From positions 1,364,001-1,428,000 of the forward strand of contig NZ_JAFKLZ010000001.1 of assembly GCF_017304615.1 (NCBI RefSeq): DNA of 64,000 bases, given 5' to 3'. This document shows, in pieces, positions 8,662-17,476 of this stretch. Source of the DNA: Sphingomonas sp. GTDB taxonomy: Bacteria > Pseudomonadota > Alphaproteobacteria > Sphingomonadales > Sphingomonadaceae. A program made the position numbers and the translations under genes. The notes beneath the pieces are model-generated. The model saw only the letters and a list, made by a program, of their open reading frames with translations, ran no database searches and was not told where the DNA came from. Each line of letters starts with the position of its first letter. Within the stretch, counting starts at the first letter, position 1.

Positions 8662-9381
8662 GTGACACAAACCTCCCCAGACGAAAAGCCCCTCGCCGCC
8701 CGCGTCCGGACCGCGCTGGAATCCGTAGCGGAACCCGCGCGAGCGCCGGCGATGCAGGCATATATGAAATCGGCGATGCCCTATCTCGGCGTCGCGACGA
8801 CTCCGCGGCGCCAGGCGCTTAAGGTGGTGTTCGCCGGCCTCGACTGGCCCGACAGAGCATCTTGGCAAGCCGATGTCCTCGCAATCTGGCGCAACGCCGA
8901 GTTTCGCGAGGAGCGCTACGCCGCCCTCGAGTTGACGGGGGTCAAGGCAGCACGCCGCTTCCAGACGATCGACGCGCTGCCGTTATATGAGGAGATGATC
9001 GTCACCGGGGCGTGGTGGGATTTTGTCGACGAAATCGCCGGGAATCGGTTGTGGGGACTGCTCCAGAACGATCGCACCGCGACGACTCGCACGATGCTCG
9101 CATGGTCGACCGACGCCGACATGTGGAAGCGCCGCAGTTCTATCCTCTGCCAGCTTCACGCCAAGACCGCGACCGACCTCGATTTGCTCTATGCCTGTAT
9201 CGAACCGTCGCTCGTCTCGCGCGAATTCTTCTTGCGCAAGGCGATCGGCTGGGCCTTGCGCCAATATGCCTGGACCGATCCGGACGAAGTCGCGCGGTAC
9301 GTTGCGGCGAACGAACGACGCCTCAGCGGCCTCAGCAAGCGCGAGGCGCTGAAGAACGCGGGCAAGCGGCGCGGCAAATAA
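8662..9381 (+). CDS. DNA alkylation repair protein (AlkD-like HEAT-repeat glycosylase)
   Basis: This 239-residue protein starts at a GTG (MTQTSPDEKPLAARVRTALE); earlier in-frame starts lie inside the divergent dehydrogenase. The sequence fits the ALK/AlkD family: helical repeats throughout and the conserved block TGAWWDFVDEIAGNRLWG, whose W-D-x-V-D matches the region with the catalytic Asp and Trp of AlkD. AlkD-type proteins excise positively charged alkylated bases such as 3-methyladenine and 7-methylguanine. Length is normal for the family. No clear ribosome site is seen and the likely promoter ends at the start codon, so the mRNA may be leaderless. It is functionally unrelated to the CoA genes beside it. 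Confidence 0.85.
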   Translation: MTQTSPDEKPLAARVRTALESVAEPARAPAMQAYMKSAMPYLGVATTPRRQALKVVFAGLDWPDRASWQADVLAIWRNAEFREERYAALELTGVKAARRFQTIDALPLYEEMIVTGAWWDFVDEIAGNRLWGLLQNDRTATTRTMLAWSTDADMWKRRSSILCQLHAKTATDLDLLYACIEPSLVSREFFLRKAIGWALRQYAWTDPDEVARYVAANERRLSGLSKREALKNAGKRRGK

Positions 9382-9387
9382 ACGCCC

Positions 9388-9413
9388 GTCATTTCCGCGA
9401 AAGCGGGGGGGGG
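9388..9413. repeat. short intergenic repeat-like hairpin with a nine-G run
   Basis: Just after the AlkD-like gene lies GTCATTTCCGCGAAAGCGGG running into a G9 tract (9405-9413). The CCGC-GAAA-GCGG core is a compact hairpin resembling short dispersed intergenic repeats common in alphaproteobacterial genomes. Only one copy is in this window, so the repeat assignment rests on general knowledge. Confidence 0.35.
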
Positions 9414-9571
9414 TAACGGCTGGTGTTGGGACCGGCGACACTTTCCGCTGTCCTACAGGCCGCCACCTGTGACACATTCGCCGCGGATCGACCGTTCGGT
9501 GCGCGGTTGGCCGCAATTCGGCGCGTACGTCCCGTGTCTTTCGTGACCTTCGGGCGATTCGGCGGGGGACC

Positions 9572-10795
9572 ATGATGACGTTCGAGAATCGCGCGATCCC
9601 GATCGCGCTGGCGGCGGTGCTGATCGACACGATCGGGTTCGGCATCATCATGCCGATTTTACCGCAGCTCATCACGCAGCTCGGTCATATCGACCTTGAA
9701 CAGGCCACGCGCGTCGCGGGGTACATGCTCGTCGTGTTCTCGGTGATGCAGTTCTTCGCGGGGCCGGTGCTCGGCAATCTGAGTGACCGGTTCGGGCGGC
9801 GACCGATCCTGATGACGTCGATGCTGTGCTTCGGGATCGACTATGCGCTGATGGCCTGGGCACCGACGCTCGCGTGGCTGTTCCTGGGCCGCGCCATCGC
9901 GGGCGCGGCGGGCGCGGTCTATGGCCCCGCCGGATCGGTGATCGCCGACGTGACGCCCCCCGACAAACGCGGGGCGGCGTTCGGGCTGATCAGCTTGGCG
10001 TTCGGCGTCGGGTTCGTCGTCGGCCCCGCGCTCGGTGGCTTGCTGGGGGCGTTCGGCGTGCGCGCGCCCTTCATGGCGGCAGCGGCGCTGGCGCTGATCA
10101 ACGCGGCGACGATGTACTTCCTGTTGCCGGAAACGCTCAAGCTGGAGAATCGCCGCCCCTTCAGTCTGCGCGACGCGCACATCGTCGGCGCGTTCCGGCC
10201 GCTGTTCCATGCCGGCAACGCCGCGCCGCTGCTGCTCGCCTGGTTCCTCTGGCAGCTCAGCCATATGGTCTATCCGGCGACCTGGTCGTTCTGGGCGGCG
10301 ATCAGACTAGGGTGGGACGCAAAGGCGATCGGCTGGAGCCTTGCGTTCGTCGGCGTCATCATGGCGTGCGTCCAGGGTGGGCTGACCGGCCCGGTCATCA
10401 AGCGGTTCGGCGAGCGCCGGGCGATCGTGTTCGGCATGATCTCCGCTGCGACCGCCTTCTGCCTGTTCGCGTTCGCGACGGCCGGTTGGCAAGCCTATGT
10501 GCTGATGGCGATCAGCGCGTTTCAGGGTTTCGTCTTCCCCGCCTTCAACGGCCTGTTGTCACGGATGGTCGACGCCAAGCATCAGGGTGCGCTGCAGGGC
10601 GGCATCGGCAGCATGGGCAGCGTATCGTCCATCCTCGGGCCGCTGCTGCTGACTCAAGCGCTGGCGACCGGGGTCGACCACGGATTCGCCGGCGCTAACT
10701 TCCTGCTCGCGGCCCTGTTGGCGACCGCGGCGCTGGTCATCGTGGCGTGGAAGGTGCTCGACCGCGTACCGGGCAAAGCGGAGGCGCCGGCCTAG
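9572..10795 (+). CDS. MFS efflux transporter, TetA/TCR-like
   Basis: The 407-residue inner-membrane protein has twelve hydrophobic segments and MFS motif A (GNLSDRFGRRPILM) in the loop after helix 2. It begins AIPIALAAVLIDTIGFGIIMPILPQ and has GRAIAGAAGAVYGPAGSVIADVTPPDKRG, matching the tetracycline/multidrug TCR group (DHA1). Chromosomal members in environmental alphaproteobacteria are often annotated as tetracycline resistance, but the true substrate here is unknown. No tetR-type gene is adjacent. The stop overlaps the convergent SDR stop by 4 bases. Confidence 0.88.
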   Translation: MMTFENRAIPIALAAVLIDTIGFGIIMPILPQLITQLGHIDLEQATRVAGYMLVVFSVMQFFAGPVLGNLSDRFGRRPILMTSMLCFGIDYALMAWAPTLAWLFLGRAIAGAAGAVYGPAGSVIADVTPPDKRGAAFGLISLAFGVGFVVGPALGGLLGAFGVRAPFMAAAALALINAATMYFLLPETLKLENRRPFSLRDAHIVGAFRPLFHAGNAAPLLLAWFLWQLSHMVYPATWSFWAAIRLGWDAKAIGWSLAFVGVIMACVQGGLTGPVIKRFGERRAIVFGMISAATAFCLFAFATAGWQAYVLMAISAFQGFVFPAFNGLLSRMVDAKHQGALQGGIGSMGSVSSILGPLLLTQALATGVDHGFAGANFLLAALLATAALVIVAWKVLDRVPGKAEAPA

Positions 10796-11589
10796 GCTTC
10801 CTTTCCCGGCCGCCGCGTCATTGCCATGTCCAGGTGCCCGCCGGCGTCGATCATCGTCACCTCGCCGGTGATCGCACGGCTGATCGGATCCAGCAGGTGA
10901 ACGATCGGCCCGGCCACATCGTCCGGCCCGGCCGCAAAGCCCATCGGCACGCGGCTGGCGATGTTCCGGTTGAGCTTCTCGAACCCCTCCGCGCCCAGCC
11001 GTTTCTCGAACCAGCCGGTGCCGACATAGCCCGGCGCGACGGCATTGACCCTGATCTTCGGCGCCAGCACACGGGCGAGGCTTTTGGTCATCGTGATCAA
11101 CGCGCCCTTCGACGCGGCATAGGCGACCGACGACCCCATACCGAACAGCCCGGCGACGCTCGCGACGTTGACGACCGCGGAGGCATCCTGTTCCCGCATC
11201 GCCGCGGCGCAAGCCCGCACCATCTGGAATGCGGCGACCGTGTTGAGGCGATAGATGTCGACGAAATCCTCGGCGTCCAGCGCATCGAGATCCTCGTGGT
11301 TGGCGAACTTGGTCCGGCCGGCATTGTTGATCAGGAAATCGATCCGCCCGAACGCGTCCGTCGCCGCCTGCGCTAGCGCCCGGCACGCGCAATCCTCCAC
11401 GATGTCCGCCTGCACCGCGATCGATCCGTTGGCCGCCGACGCGGCAACGGCTTCCGCATCGTCACGGCTCGACGCATAATTGACCACGCACCGCACGCCG
11501 CGTTCGGCGAGCATCCGCACCAAGCTTGCGCCGATCCCGGTCCCGCCCCCGGTCACGATCGCGACGCGGCCCTCGAAACCCGCGCTCAT
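10792..11589 (-). CDS. SDR family oxidoreductase
   Basis: This 265-residue classical short-chain dehydrogenase starts at the ATG at 11589, which overlaps the stop of the upstream GST gene (ATGA). It shows the NAD(P) motif TGGGTGIG near the N-terminus, NNAGRTKF, and catalytic Tyr/Lys in YAASKGAL. It would reduce or oxidise a hydroxyl/keto group, probably a 3-hydroxyacyl-CoA or alcohol given its neighbours. Translational coupling with the GST suggests one operon read from 12197. Substrate not resolved. Confidence 0.9.
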   Translation of the reverse strand: MSAGFEGRVAIVTGGGTGIGASLVRMLAERGVRCVVNYASSRDDAEAVAASAANGSIAVQADIVEDCACRALAQAATDAFGRIDFLINNAGRTKFANHEDLDALDAEDFVDIYRLNTVAAFQMVRACAAAMREQDASAVVNVASVAGLFGMGSSVAYAASKGALITMTKSLARVLAPKIRVNAVAPGYVGTGWFEKRLGAEGFEKLNRNIASRVPMGFAAGPDDVAGPIVHLLDPISRAITGEVTMIDAGGHLDMAMTRRPGKEA

Positions 11590-12197
11590 GCCGCGGCGCT
11601 CGGACGCGCCGACACGCGCGCGTGCCAGGCCTTCAGGTGCGGCATGTCGTCGGCGATGGGAATGCCGATGAACCCCGCGAAATCGACGATCGTCAGCAAG
11701 CATATATCGGCCATCGTAAAGGCCTCCGTCGCCAGGAATTCGCGCCCGTCGAGATGCTTGTCGATGAAGCGCATCGCCTCATCCACGCGGGGGCGATTGC
11801 TCTCGCCGAACTCGGTGAATTGCTTGAGCAACCGCGCGGTCAGCGGATGCGTGTGCACCCAGATCATCGCCAGCGGCGAACCGAAGCGCAGTTCGACTCG
11901 CCGGATCCACATATCGACCGTGGCAATGCTCAGCGCGTCGGTCCCGAACATCGGCGGATCGGGATTGAGCGCATCGAAATAACGGCAGATCGAGACAGTT
12001 TCGGTCAGCACCATTCCCTCGTCCAGCTTGAGCGCAGGCACCTGTCCCAGCGGGTTGACCGCCAGAAACGCCTCCGACCGCAGCTCGCCGGTCATGATCG
12101 AGATGTCGGTCATCGGCACCTCGATGCCCTTCTCCGCCAGAAAGATGCGGACCCGGCGCGGATTGGGCGCCGGGTTGGGCGCGTTGTAGAACAGCAT
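11586..12197 (-). CDS. glutathione S-transferase family protein
   Basis: The 203-residue protein has an N-terminal thioredoxin-like domain (MLFYNAPNPAPNPRRVRIFLAEKG; cis-Pro in GQVPALKL; glutathione-binding LTETVSICRYF) and an all-helical C-terminal domain with FTMADICLL. It probably conjugates or isomerises electrophilic intermediates with glutathione in the cytosol. It is transcribed divergently from the acyl-CoA ligase (gap 72 bp, holding copy 3 of the shared element) and its stop overlaps the SDR start. Confidence 0.9.
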   Translation of the reverse strand: MLFYNAPNPAPNPRRVRIFLAEKGIEVPMTDISIMTGELRSEAFLAVNPLGQVPALKLDEGMVLTETVSICRYFDALNPDPPMFGTDALSIATVDMWIRRVELRFGSPLAMIWVHTHPLTARLLKQFTEFGESNRPRVDEAMRFIDKHLDGREFLATEAFTMADICLLTIVDFAGFIGIPIADDMPHLKAWHARVSARPSAAA

Positions 12198-12218
12198 CTG
12201 ATCCCCTCAATTCCCGTT

Positions 12219-12236
12219 TTCGAATTTCGCGTATGG
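12219..12236 (+). promoter_or_regulatory. shared 18-bp upstream element, copy 3
   Basis: The plus strand reads TTCGAATTTCGCGTATGG and ends 33 nt before the acyl-CoA ligase ATG at 12270. It lies in the divergent gap between that gene and the GST-SDR operon, so it could serve either side. Confidence 0.45.
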
Positions 12237-12269
12237 CATTTGGACGAGCCTTCGCCTAGCGGAACGCGC

Positions 12270-13802
12270 ATGAGCGCCGCCGACCTTCTCGCCAGCGATT
12301 TCGCTACTCTGCCTGCCATCCTGCAGGCGCATGCACAGGAACAAGGCGACAAGATCGCGGTCGCGGATGCCAGTGCGACATTGACCTATGCCCAACTCGA
12401 CACGTTGATGAACCGGATCGCCGGGGCGTTGCAGCGGGACGGCGTGGCACAGGGCCAGTCGGTCGCGATCATCGCTTCCGCGTCGGTCGAATATGCCGCG
12501 ATTTTCCTTGGCGCGCTCCGCGCTGGATGCGTCGCCGCGCCGCTCGCCCCGTCCTCGACGCCTGAAGCGCTCGCGGCGATGATCGGGGATTGCGGCGCGC
12601 CGGTCGTGTTCGTCGATGGCGAGAACGCCGCTGCGATCGCCGGTCAGCACACCTCTGCAAAGCAGGTTCGGCTCGACACCCCGGAATTTTACGACTGGCT
12701 CGCCGCGGAAGACGCTCACCCCGCCCCCGTTACGATCCGCCCGGAGGATGGCTTCAACATCATCTATTCGTCTGGCACCACCGGGACGCCCAAGGGGATC
12801 GTCCAGAGCCACGCCATGCGATGGGCGCATATCGGACGCAATTCGGCGGGCGGGTATGGCGACGCGGTGACGATGACCTCGACGCCGCTCTATTCCAACA
12901 CAACGCTCGTCAGCTTCCTACCGACGCTCGGCTGGGGCGGGACAGTCGTGCTGATGAAGAAATTCGATGCGCGCGCTTTCCTCGAACTCGCCGAACGGCA
13001 CCGCGCCACCCATGCGATGCTGGTTCCGGTGCAATATCAGCGGATCATGGCGCTGCCCGATTTCGACCGTTTCGACCTGTCGAGCTTCCGCCTCAAGACA
13101 TCGACCAGCGCACCGTTCTCGGCCGCGCTCAAGGCGGATGTGCTCAAGCGCTGGCCGGGCATGCTCGTCGAATTCTACGGCATGACCGAAGGGGGCGCGA
13201 CGACCGGGCTCAACGCGACCGAGCATCCCGACAAGCTCCACACTGTCGGCCAGCCGCTGCCGGGCCACGATATGCGGCTGATCGACGAGAACGGCCATGA
13301 AGTGCCGCAGGGCGAAACAGGCGAGGTCGTCGGCCGGTCGCCCGCGATGATGACCGGCTATCACGGCCGCGAGAAAGCCACCGCCGATGCCGAATGGTAC
13401 GACAGCGACGGCAACCGCTTCATCCGCCACGGCGACATCGGCCGGTTCGACGAGGATGGCTTCCTGATCCTGATGGACCGCAAGAAGGACCTGATCATCT
13501 CGGGTGGGTTCAACATCTATCCGGTCGATCTGGAGGCCGTGCTGAAACAGCATCCCGCGGTGCAGGAATGCACCGTGATCGGCGTTTCGTCAGAGGCATG
13601 GGGTGAGACGCCGGTCGGGTTCTACGTGCCCAACACCAGCATCGCGACCAGCAGCGCCGAGATCATGAGCTGGACCAACGCCCAGCTCGGCAAGACCCAG
13701 CGGCTGTCGGCGCTACACGCGATCGATGAACTGCCGCGCAGCGCGATCGGCAAGGTGCTCAAGCGCGAACTGCGCGACCGGCTGGCGAAGGAAAACGCAT
13801 GA
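12270..13802 (+). CDS. acyl-CoA synthetase (AMP-dependent ligase)
   Basis: This 510-residue ANL-superfamily enzyme activates a carboxylic acid with ATP to an acyl-AMP and then a CoA thioester. Seen in order: the P-loop NIIYSSGTTGTPKGIVQSH, the aromatic/adenine motif FYGMTEGG, the hinge region HGDIGRFDEDGFLILMDRKK followed by SGGFNIYPVDLE, and the C-terminal catalytic lysine in PRSAIGKVLKREL. The start at MSAADLLASDF is chosen because it lies just past the divergent promoter region; longer frames run into the GST gene. The stop overlaps the thioesterase start (ATGA). Chain length preference is unknown. Confidence 0.93.
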   Translation: MSAADLLASDFATLPAILQAHAQEQGDKIAVADASATLTYAQLDTLMNRIAGALQRDGVAQGQSVAIIASASVEYAAIFLGALRAGCVAAPLAPSSTPEALAAMIGDCGAPVVFVDGENAAAIAGQHTSAKQVRLDTPEFYDWLAAEDAHPAPVTIRPEDGFNIIYSSGTTGTPKGIVQSHAMRWAHIGRNSAGGYGDAVTMTSTPLYSNTTLVSFLPTLGWGGTVVLMKKFDARAFLELAERHRATHAMLVPVQYQRIMALPDFDRFDLSSFRLKTSTSAPFSAALKADVLKRWPGMLVEFYGMTEGGATTGLNATEHPDKLHTVGQPLPGHDMRLIDENGHEVPQGETGEVVGRSPAMMTGYHGREKATADAEWYDSDGNRFIRHGDIGRFDEDGFLILMDRKKDLIISGGFNIYPVDLEAVLKQHPAVQECTVIGVSSEAWGETPVGFYVPNTSIATSSAEIMSWTNAQLGKTQRLSALHAIDELPRSAIGKVLKRELRDRLAKENA

Positions 13803-14572
13803 CCTCGATCGGCGAGATCCTGGCCGCGTCGACGCCGATCGAGGGTGGCTTTCGCGCGACCATTCCCGACAATTGGCTGCAAGGTCGCACCGCCTATGGC
13901 GGGCTGTCGAGCGCGCTTGCGCTCCACGCCGCGCAATTGCTGGAGGCCGATCTGCCGCCGCTGCGGTCGGCGCAGGTCGCCTTTATCGGACCGCTCGCGG
14001 GCGAGGTTAGCGTGGTCGCGACGAAGCTGCGCCGTGGCCGCACCGCCGCTTTCATCCAGGCCGACATCACGTCGGACGCGGGTTTGGGTTTCCGCGCGAC
14101 CTTCGTGTTCATGGCGCCGCAGGAATCGCGCGTCGACCTGGACGACACCGTGGGAAGCAAGCATCGCCCGCCACCGCCGGGCACGGAACTCTATGTCGGC
14201 CCGCCAAATTTCTTCACCGGCAATTTCGAATTTTTCGACCTGAAGGATGAAACGCAGGGGGCTTCGTGGTTGCGATGGGCGCGACTGCGTGCGCGGGACG
14301 GGCTCGACCCGCTGGTCGAGCTGATGGCGATCGGCGACGCCCTACCGCCCGCCGCGTTCAGATTGTTCGGCAAGAACCCGGTGCCGTTGTCGTCGCTGAC
14401 CTGGATCCTCAACCTGTTGACCCCGACGCCGGCGACGCGCGACGGCTGGTGGCTGCTCAACGCGACGACCGACCATGCCCGGCACGGCAGTTCGAGCCAG
14501 TCGATGACGATCTGGAACGCCGATGGCGAACGCATCGCCGACGCGATGCAGAGCGTTGCAATCTTTGGATAG
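13799..14572 (+). CDS. acyl-CoA thioesterase family protein (double hotdog, TesB-like)
   Basis: The 257-residue protein has two hotdog halves as in TesB-type thioesterases: an N-terminal half with DNWLQGRTAYGGLSSALALH and a C-terminal half containing TTDHARHGSSSQSMTIWNADG. It should hydrolyse acyl-CoA esters in the cytosol. It is translationally coupled to the acyl-CoA ligase by an ATGA overlap, so ligase and thioesterase are made together. This may balance CoA pools or remove dead-end thioesters. Confidence 0.85.
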   Translation: MTSIGEILAASTPIEGGFRATIPDNWLQGRTAYGGLSSALALHAAQLLEADLPPLRSAQVAFIGPLAGEVSVVATKLRRGRTAAFIQADITSDAGLGFRATFVFMAPQESRVDLDDTVGSKHRPPPPGTELYVGPPNFFTGNFEFFDLKDETQGASWLRWARLRARDGLDPLVELMAIGDALPPAAFRLFGKNPVPLSSLTWILNLLTPTPATRDGWWLLNATTDHARHGSSSQSMTIWNADGERIADAMQSVAIFG

Positions 14573-14736
14573 AGCCGTCCGCGACGATGAGGCCGTCTAT
14601 CGAACGGATTTGCGGCAAGAGCTGCCGCCGCACGACAAATTGCGACAATTTCGGCATGGACTGACACGCCCGCGTGACGAAGGGTGGCCATAAGCACAGG
14701 CGTTAGGGGAACACCCCACCCTGTCGAGGATCTGTC

Positions 14737-15288
14737 ATGAATCGCTTTGTCGTCGCCGCCATTTTGGCCTCCACCGGATTCGCCGCCGTTGCCGCCAGCC
14801 CGCTGGCCGCGCAGACCGCGCCCGCCCCTGCCCCGATGGGCGATGCCGACCGCACGATCACGCGCGACGAGGCACTCGCCGCCGCCGACGCGCGGTTCGA
14901 CCGCATGGACGTAAACAAGGACGGCAAGCTGGATGCGACCGAACTGGCGCCGCGCCGCCAGCCCGCCGCCGCTCCCGGCGCGATGCCGCCTCCTCCGCCT
15001 CCTGCGGACGGCGCCGCTCCACCTCCCCCGCAGCAGTCGCCGGGCAACCGCATGCTCGCGCGGCTCGACACCAATGGCGACGGCTTCGTCGATCGTGCCG
15101 AGTTCCGCGCCCAGGCGACCAGCCGCTTCGACCGGATCGACGCGAACAAGGATGGCAAGATCGACGCCGCCGAGCGCCAGGCGGCGCGCGACGCCATGGG
15201 AATGCGCGGCCGTCGTGGACCGGGTGCGGGTGGCGACATGCCTCCACCGCCGCCGGCCGACGCGCCAAAACCAGATGCCGGGCAGTAA
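14737..15288 (+). CDS. secreted EF-hand calcium-binding protein
   Basis: The 183-residue protein has a Sec signal peptide ending near PLAAQTAP, then three EF-hand loops: D58-E69 (DVNKDGKLDATE), D111-E122 (DTNGDGFVDRAE) and D135-E146 (DANKDGKIDAAE). They are separated by proline-rich linkers (residues about 78-101). A further Pro-rich tail follows. All calcium-ligating positions look intact. It is probably periplasmic or secreted and binds Ca2+. It lies 93 bp upstream of a two-component pair on the same strand, separated by a hairpin, so co-regulation is possible but not shown. Confidence 0.85.
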   Translation: MNRFVVAAILASTGFAAVAASPLAAQTAPAPAPMGDADRTITRDEALAAADARFDRMDVNKDGKLDATELAPRRQPAAAPGAMPPPPPPADGAAPPPPQQSPGNRMLARLDTNGDGFVDRAEFRAQATSRFDRIDANKDGKIDAAERQAARDAMGMRGRRGPGAGGDMPPPPPADAPKPDAGQ

Positions 15289-15307
15289 ATCCCCATTTGC
15301 CCCGGCC

Positions 15308-15339
15308 GCCGGGCGGGTGTCCCTCCACGCCCGCCCGGC
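15308..15339 (+). terminator. hairpin after the EF-hand gene
   Basis: A perfect 10-bp stem (GCCGGGCGGG at 15308-15317 with CCCGCCCGGC at 15330-15339) encloses a 12-nt loop 20 nt past the stop. There is no long T-tract, so termination may be partial. Confidence 0.45.
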
Positions 15340-15380
15340 TTCGCCTTCCCGCTGAGGCGACGATTGCCTAGACAGACCCG

Positions 15381-16100
15381 ATGAGCGGCCTTCCCCACAT
15401 ATTGCTGGTCGACGACGAGCGTTCGATCCGCGAACCGCTAGCGCAGTACCTCACCAAGCAGGGCTTTCGCGTCACCCAGGCCGGCGACGCCGAAGGCGCG
15501 CGGGCGCGGATGGCGGCCTACGCCATCGACCTCGTCATCCTCGACATCATGATGCCGGGCGAGGACGGTCTCAGCCTCTGCCGTCACCTTCGCGCGTCGG
15601 GCGACATTCCCGTCATCCTGCTGACCGCCAAGAGCGAGGAGACCGACCGTATCGTCGGGCTGGAAATGGGTGCCGACGATTACGTCGTGAAGCCCTTTTC
15701 CCCCCGCGAACTGGCGACGCGCGCCAAGGTCATCCTGCGCCGCGCCGCGGCAGGTGGCAGCCGCCAGCATGCGCCGGAAAGCGGCTCCTACGCCTTCGGC
15801 GGGTGGGTGCTGAAGACCGGCGAGCGCGCGCTGGTCGATCGTGAAGGCGTGTCGGTGCCGCTATCGACCGGCGAGTACAACCTGCTGCTCGCGCTCGCGC
15901 TGCGGCCACGGCAGGTGCTGACCCGCGACCAGCTGCTCGATCTGACGCAAGGGCGCGAGGCGATGGCATTCGACCGCGCGATCGACAACCAGGTCAGCCG
16001 GCTGCGGCGCAAGATCGAACCGGATCCCAAGAACCCCGAACTGATCAAGACGGTCTGGGGCGGCGGCTATACGCTTGCCGCAGAGGTCACGCGTCTTTGA
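15381..16100 (+). CDS. OmpR-family response regulator
   Basis: This 239-residue protein has an N-terminal receiver domain (LLVDDERSIREPL; phospho-acceptor Asp55 in LVILDIMMPGEDG; signalling Lys in VVKPFSPRE) and a C-terminal winged-helix domain ending in SRLRRKIEPDPKNPELIKTV. It resembles OmpR-type regulators paired with EnvZ-like kinases. Its stop overlaps the TTG start of the kinase gene (TTGA), so the pair is translationally coupled. The target genes are not evident; the upstream EF-hand gene is one candidate. Confidence 0.93.
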   Translation: MSGLPHILLVDDERSIREPLAQYLTKQGFRVTQAGDAEGARARMAAYAIDLVILDIMMPGEDGLSLCRHLRASGDIPVILLTAKSEETDRIVGLEMGADDYVVKPFSPRELATRAKVILRRAAAGGSRQHAPESGSYAFGGWVLKTGERALVDREGVSVPLSTGEYNLLLALALRPRQVLTRDQLLDLTQGREAMAFDRAIDNQVSRLRRKIEPDPKNPELIKTVWGGGYTLAAEVTRL

Positions 16101-17476
16101 GGTTGTGGCCGCGCAACTTGCCGGGCCAGATGGCGGTCATGGTCGCGATCGGCCTGTTCGTCGCGCAGGCGGTCAATTTCGGGCTGGCATTGCGCGATCG
16201 CCAGGCATTCCGGCTTGAACAAGTCGTCGGACCGACCGCCTCGCGGCTGATCGACACGGCTCAGGGCCAGCGCGACCGCGAGGATGGCCGCGCGGCGCCC
16301 CCACCGGGAAATTGGACGCCCGGCGCATCGCCGTGGGACCAGTTCCGGTCTCTGCCGTCAGCGGCAAACCCGATGGAAGGCGGCCTTCGCCGCCGCACCG
16401 ATGTCGAGCAGGGCCTCCGCCAGCGGCTGACCGAAGCAGGCCTGCCGATAGGCCAGGTCCTGACCGGCATCCGGCCAGTCCACGTAGACGACCCGAGGCT
16501 CAAGCGCATGTCGCGGTATCGCGAACAACGGTTTCGCGCAGCCGAAAGCGAATTGCTGATCGCGATCGAACAGCCCGGCGTCGGATGGTGGACGACCAGC
16601 GTGCCGTGGCAGGATTCGGAATGGCCGATCGTTTCGCGGCTGATCGTCCAGACGCTAGTGCTCTACGCGATCGTGCTGGTCCCGGTGCTGTGGGCGACGC
16701 GGCGTATCGCCCGGCCGTTGCGGACCTTGACCAAGGCGGCGGAAGGTTTTCATCCCACCGACGAACTCGCGCCGATAGAGGAAAGCGGGCCGCACGACGT
16801 CCGCACGCTGATCGTCGCATTCAACCAGTTGCGCACGCGCGTGATGGCAATGCTGGACGAGAAGGATCGGATGCTCGGCGCGATCGGGCACGACCTGCGC
16901 ACCCCCCTCGCCGCGTTGCGGGTGCGGATCGAATCGGTCGAGGACGATGACGATCGTAGCAAGATGGCCGATACGATCGACGAGATGAACTCGACGCTCG
17001 ACGACATTCTGTCGCTGGCGCGGCTGGGGCGCCCGAGCGAGCCCGTGACCGAAGTCGATGTCGCCGCGTTAGTCGATGCGGTGGTCGAGGATTTCCGCGA
17101 CCTGGGCAAGCCGGTCGAGTTCGCCGAGGCCGATCGGCTCAAGATGCGGCTGCGCCCGTCATTGATGCGGCGCGCAGTGCGCAACCTGATCGAGAATGCG
17201 GTCAAATATGGCGGCGGCGCGGAGGTGTTCCTGCGTCCAGGGGCCAAGGCGGTCGAAATCGCCGTGTGCGATAAAGGCCCAGGCATTCCGGTCGAGCGGA
17301 TCGGCGAGGTTTTCGAGGCCTTCACGCGTCTCGAAAGCTCGCGAAACAAGGGAACGGGCGGGATCGGACTGGGCCTTGCGCTCGCTCGCGCGATCGTGCG
17401 CGAGGCCGGTGGCGACATCCGCCTGGCGAACCGTCCGGAGGGTGGTCTCGCCGCGACGATTACGTTGCCACGCTAA
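16097..17476 (+). CDS. EnvZ-like sensor histidine kinase
   Basis: The 459-residue membrane kinase starts at a TTG overlapping the regulator stop. It has a first membrane helix at about residues 11-30, a periplasmic segment of about 150 residues, a second helix at about 187-205 (TLVLYAIVLVPVLW), a HAMP-like region, then a HisKA box with phospho-acceptor His265 (GAIGHDLRTPLAALR). An HATPase_c domain follows with N box NLIENAVKYGG, G1 CDKGPGIP and G2 GIGLGLALA. The signal sensed is unknown. The 3' end overlaps the convergent MFS stop by 4 bases. Confidence 0.92.
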   Translation: MRLWPRNLPGQMAVMVAIGLFVAQAVNFGLALRDRQAFRLEQVVGPTASRLIDTAQGQRDREDGRAAPPPGNWTPGASPWDQFRSLPSAANPMEGGLRRRTDVEQGLRQRLTEAGLPIGQVLTGIRPVHVDDPRLKRMSRYREQRFRAAESELLIAIEQPGVGWWTTSVPWQDSEWPIVSRLIVQTLVLYAIVLVPVLWATRRIARPLRTLTKAAEGFHPTDELAPIEESGPHDVRTLIVAFNQLRTRVMAMLDEKDRMLGAIGHDLRTPLAALRVRIESVEDDDDRSKMADTIDEMNSTLDDILSLARLGRPSEPVTEVDVAALVDAVVEDFRDLGKPVEFAEADRLKMRLRPSLMRRAVRNLIENAVKYGGGAEVFLRPGAKAVEIAVCDKGPGIPVERIGEVFEAFTRLESSRNKGTGGIGLGLALARAIVREAGGDIRLANRPEGGLAATITLPR

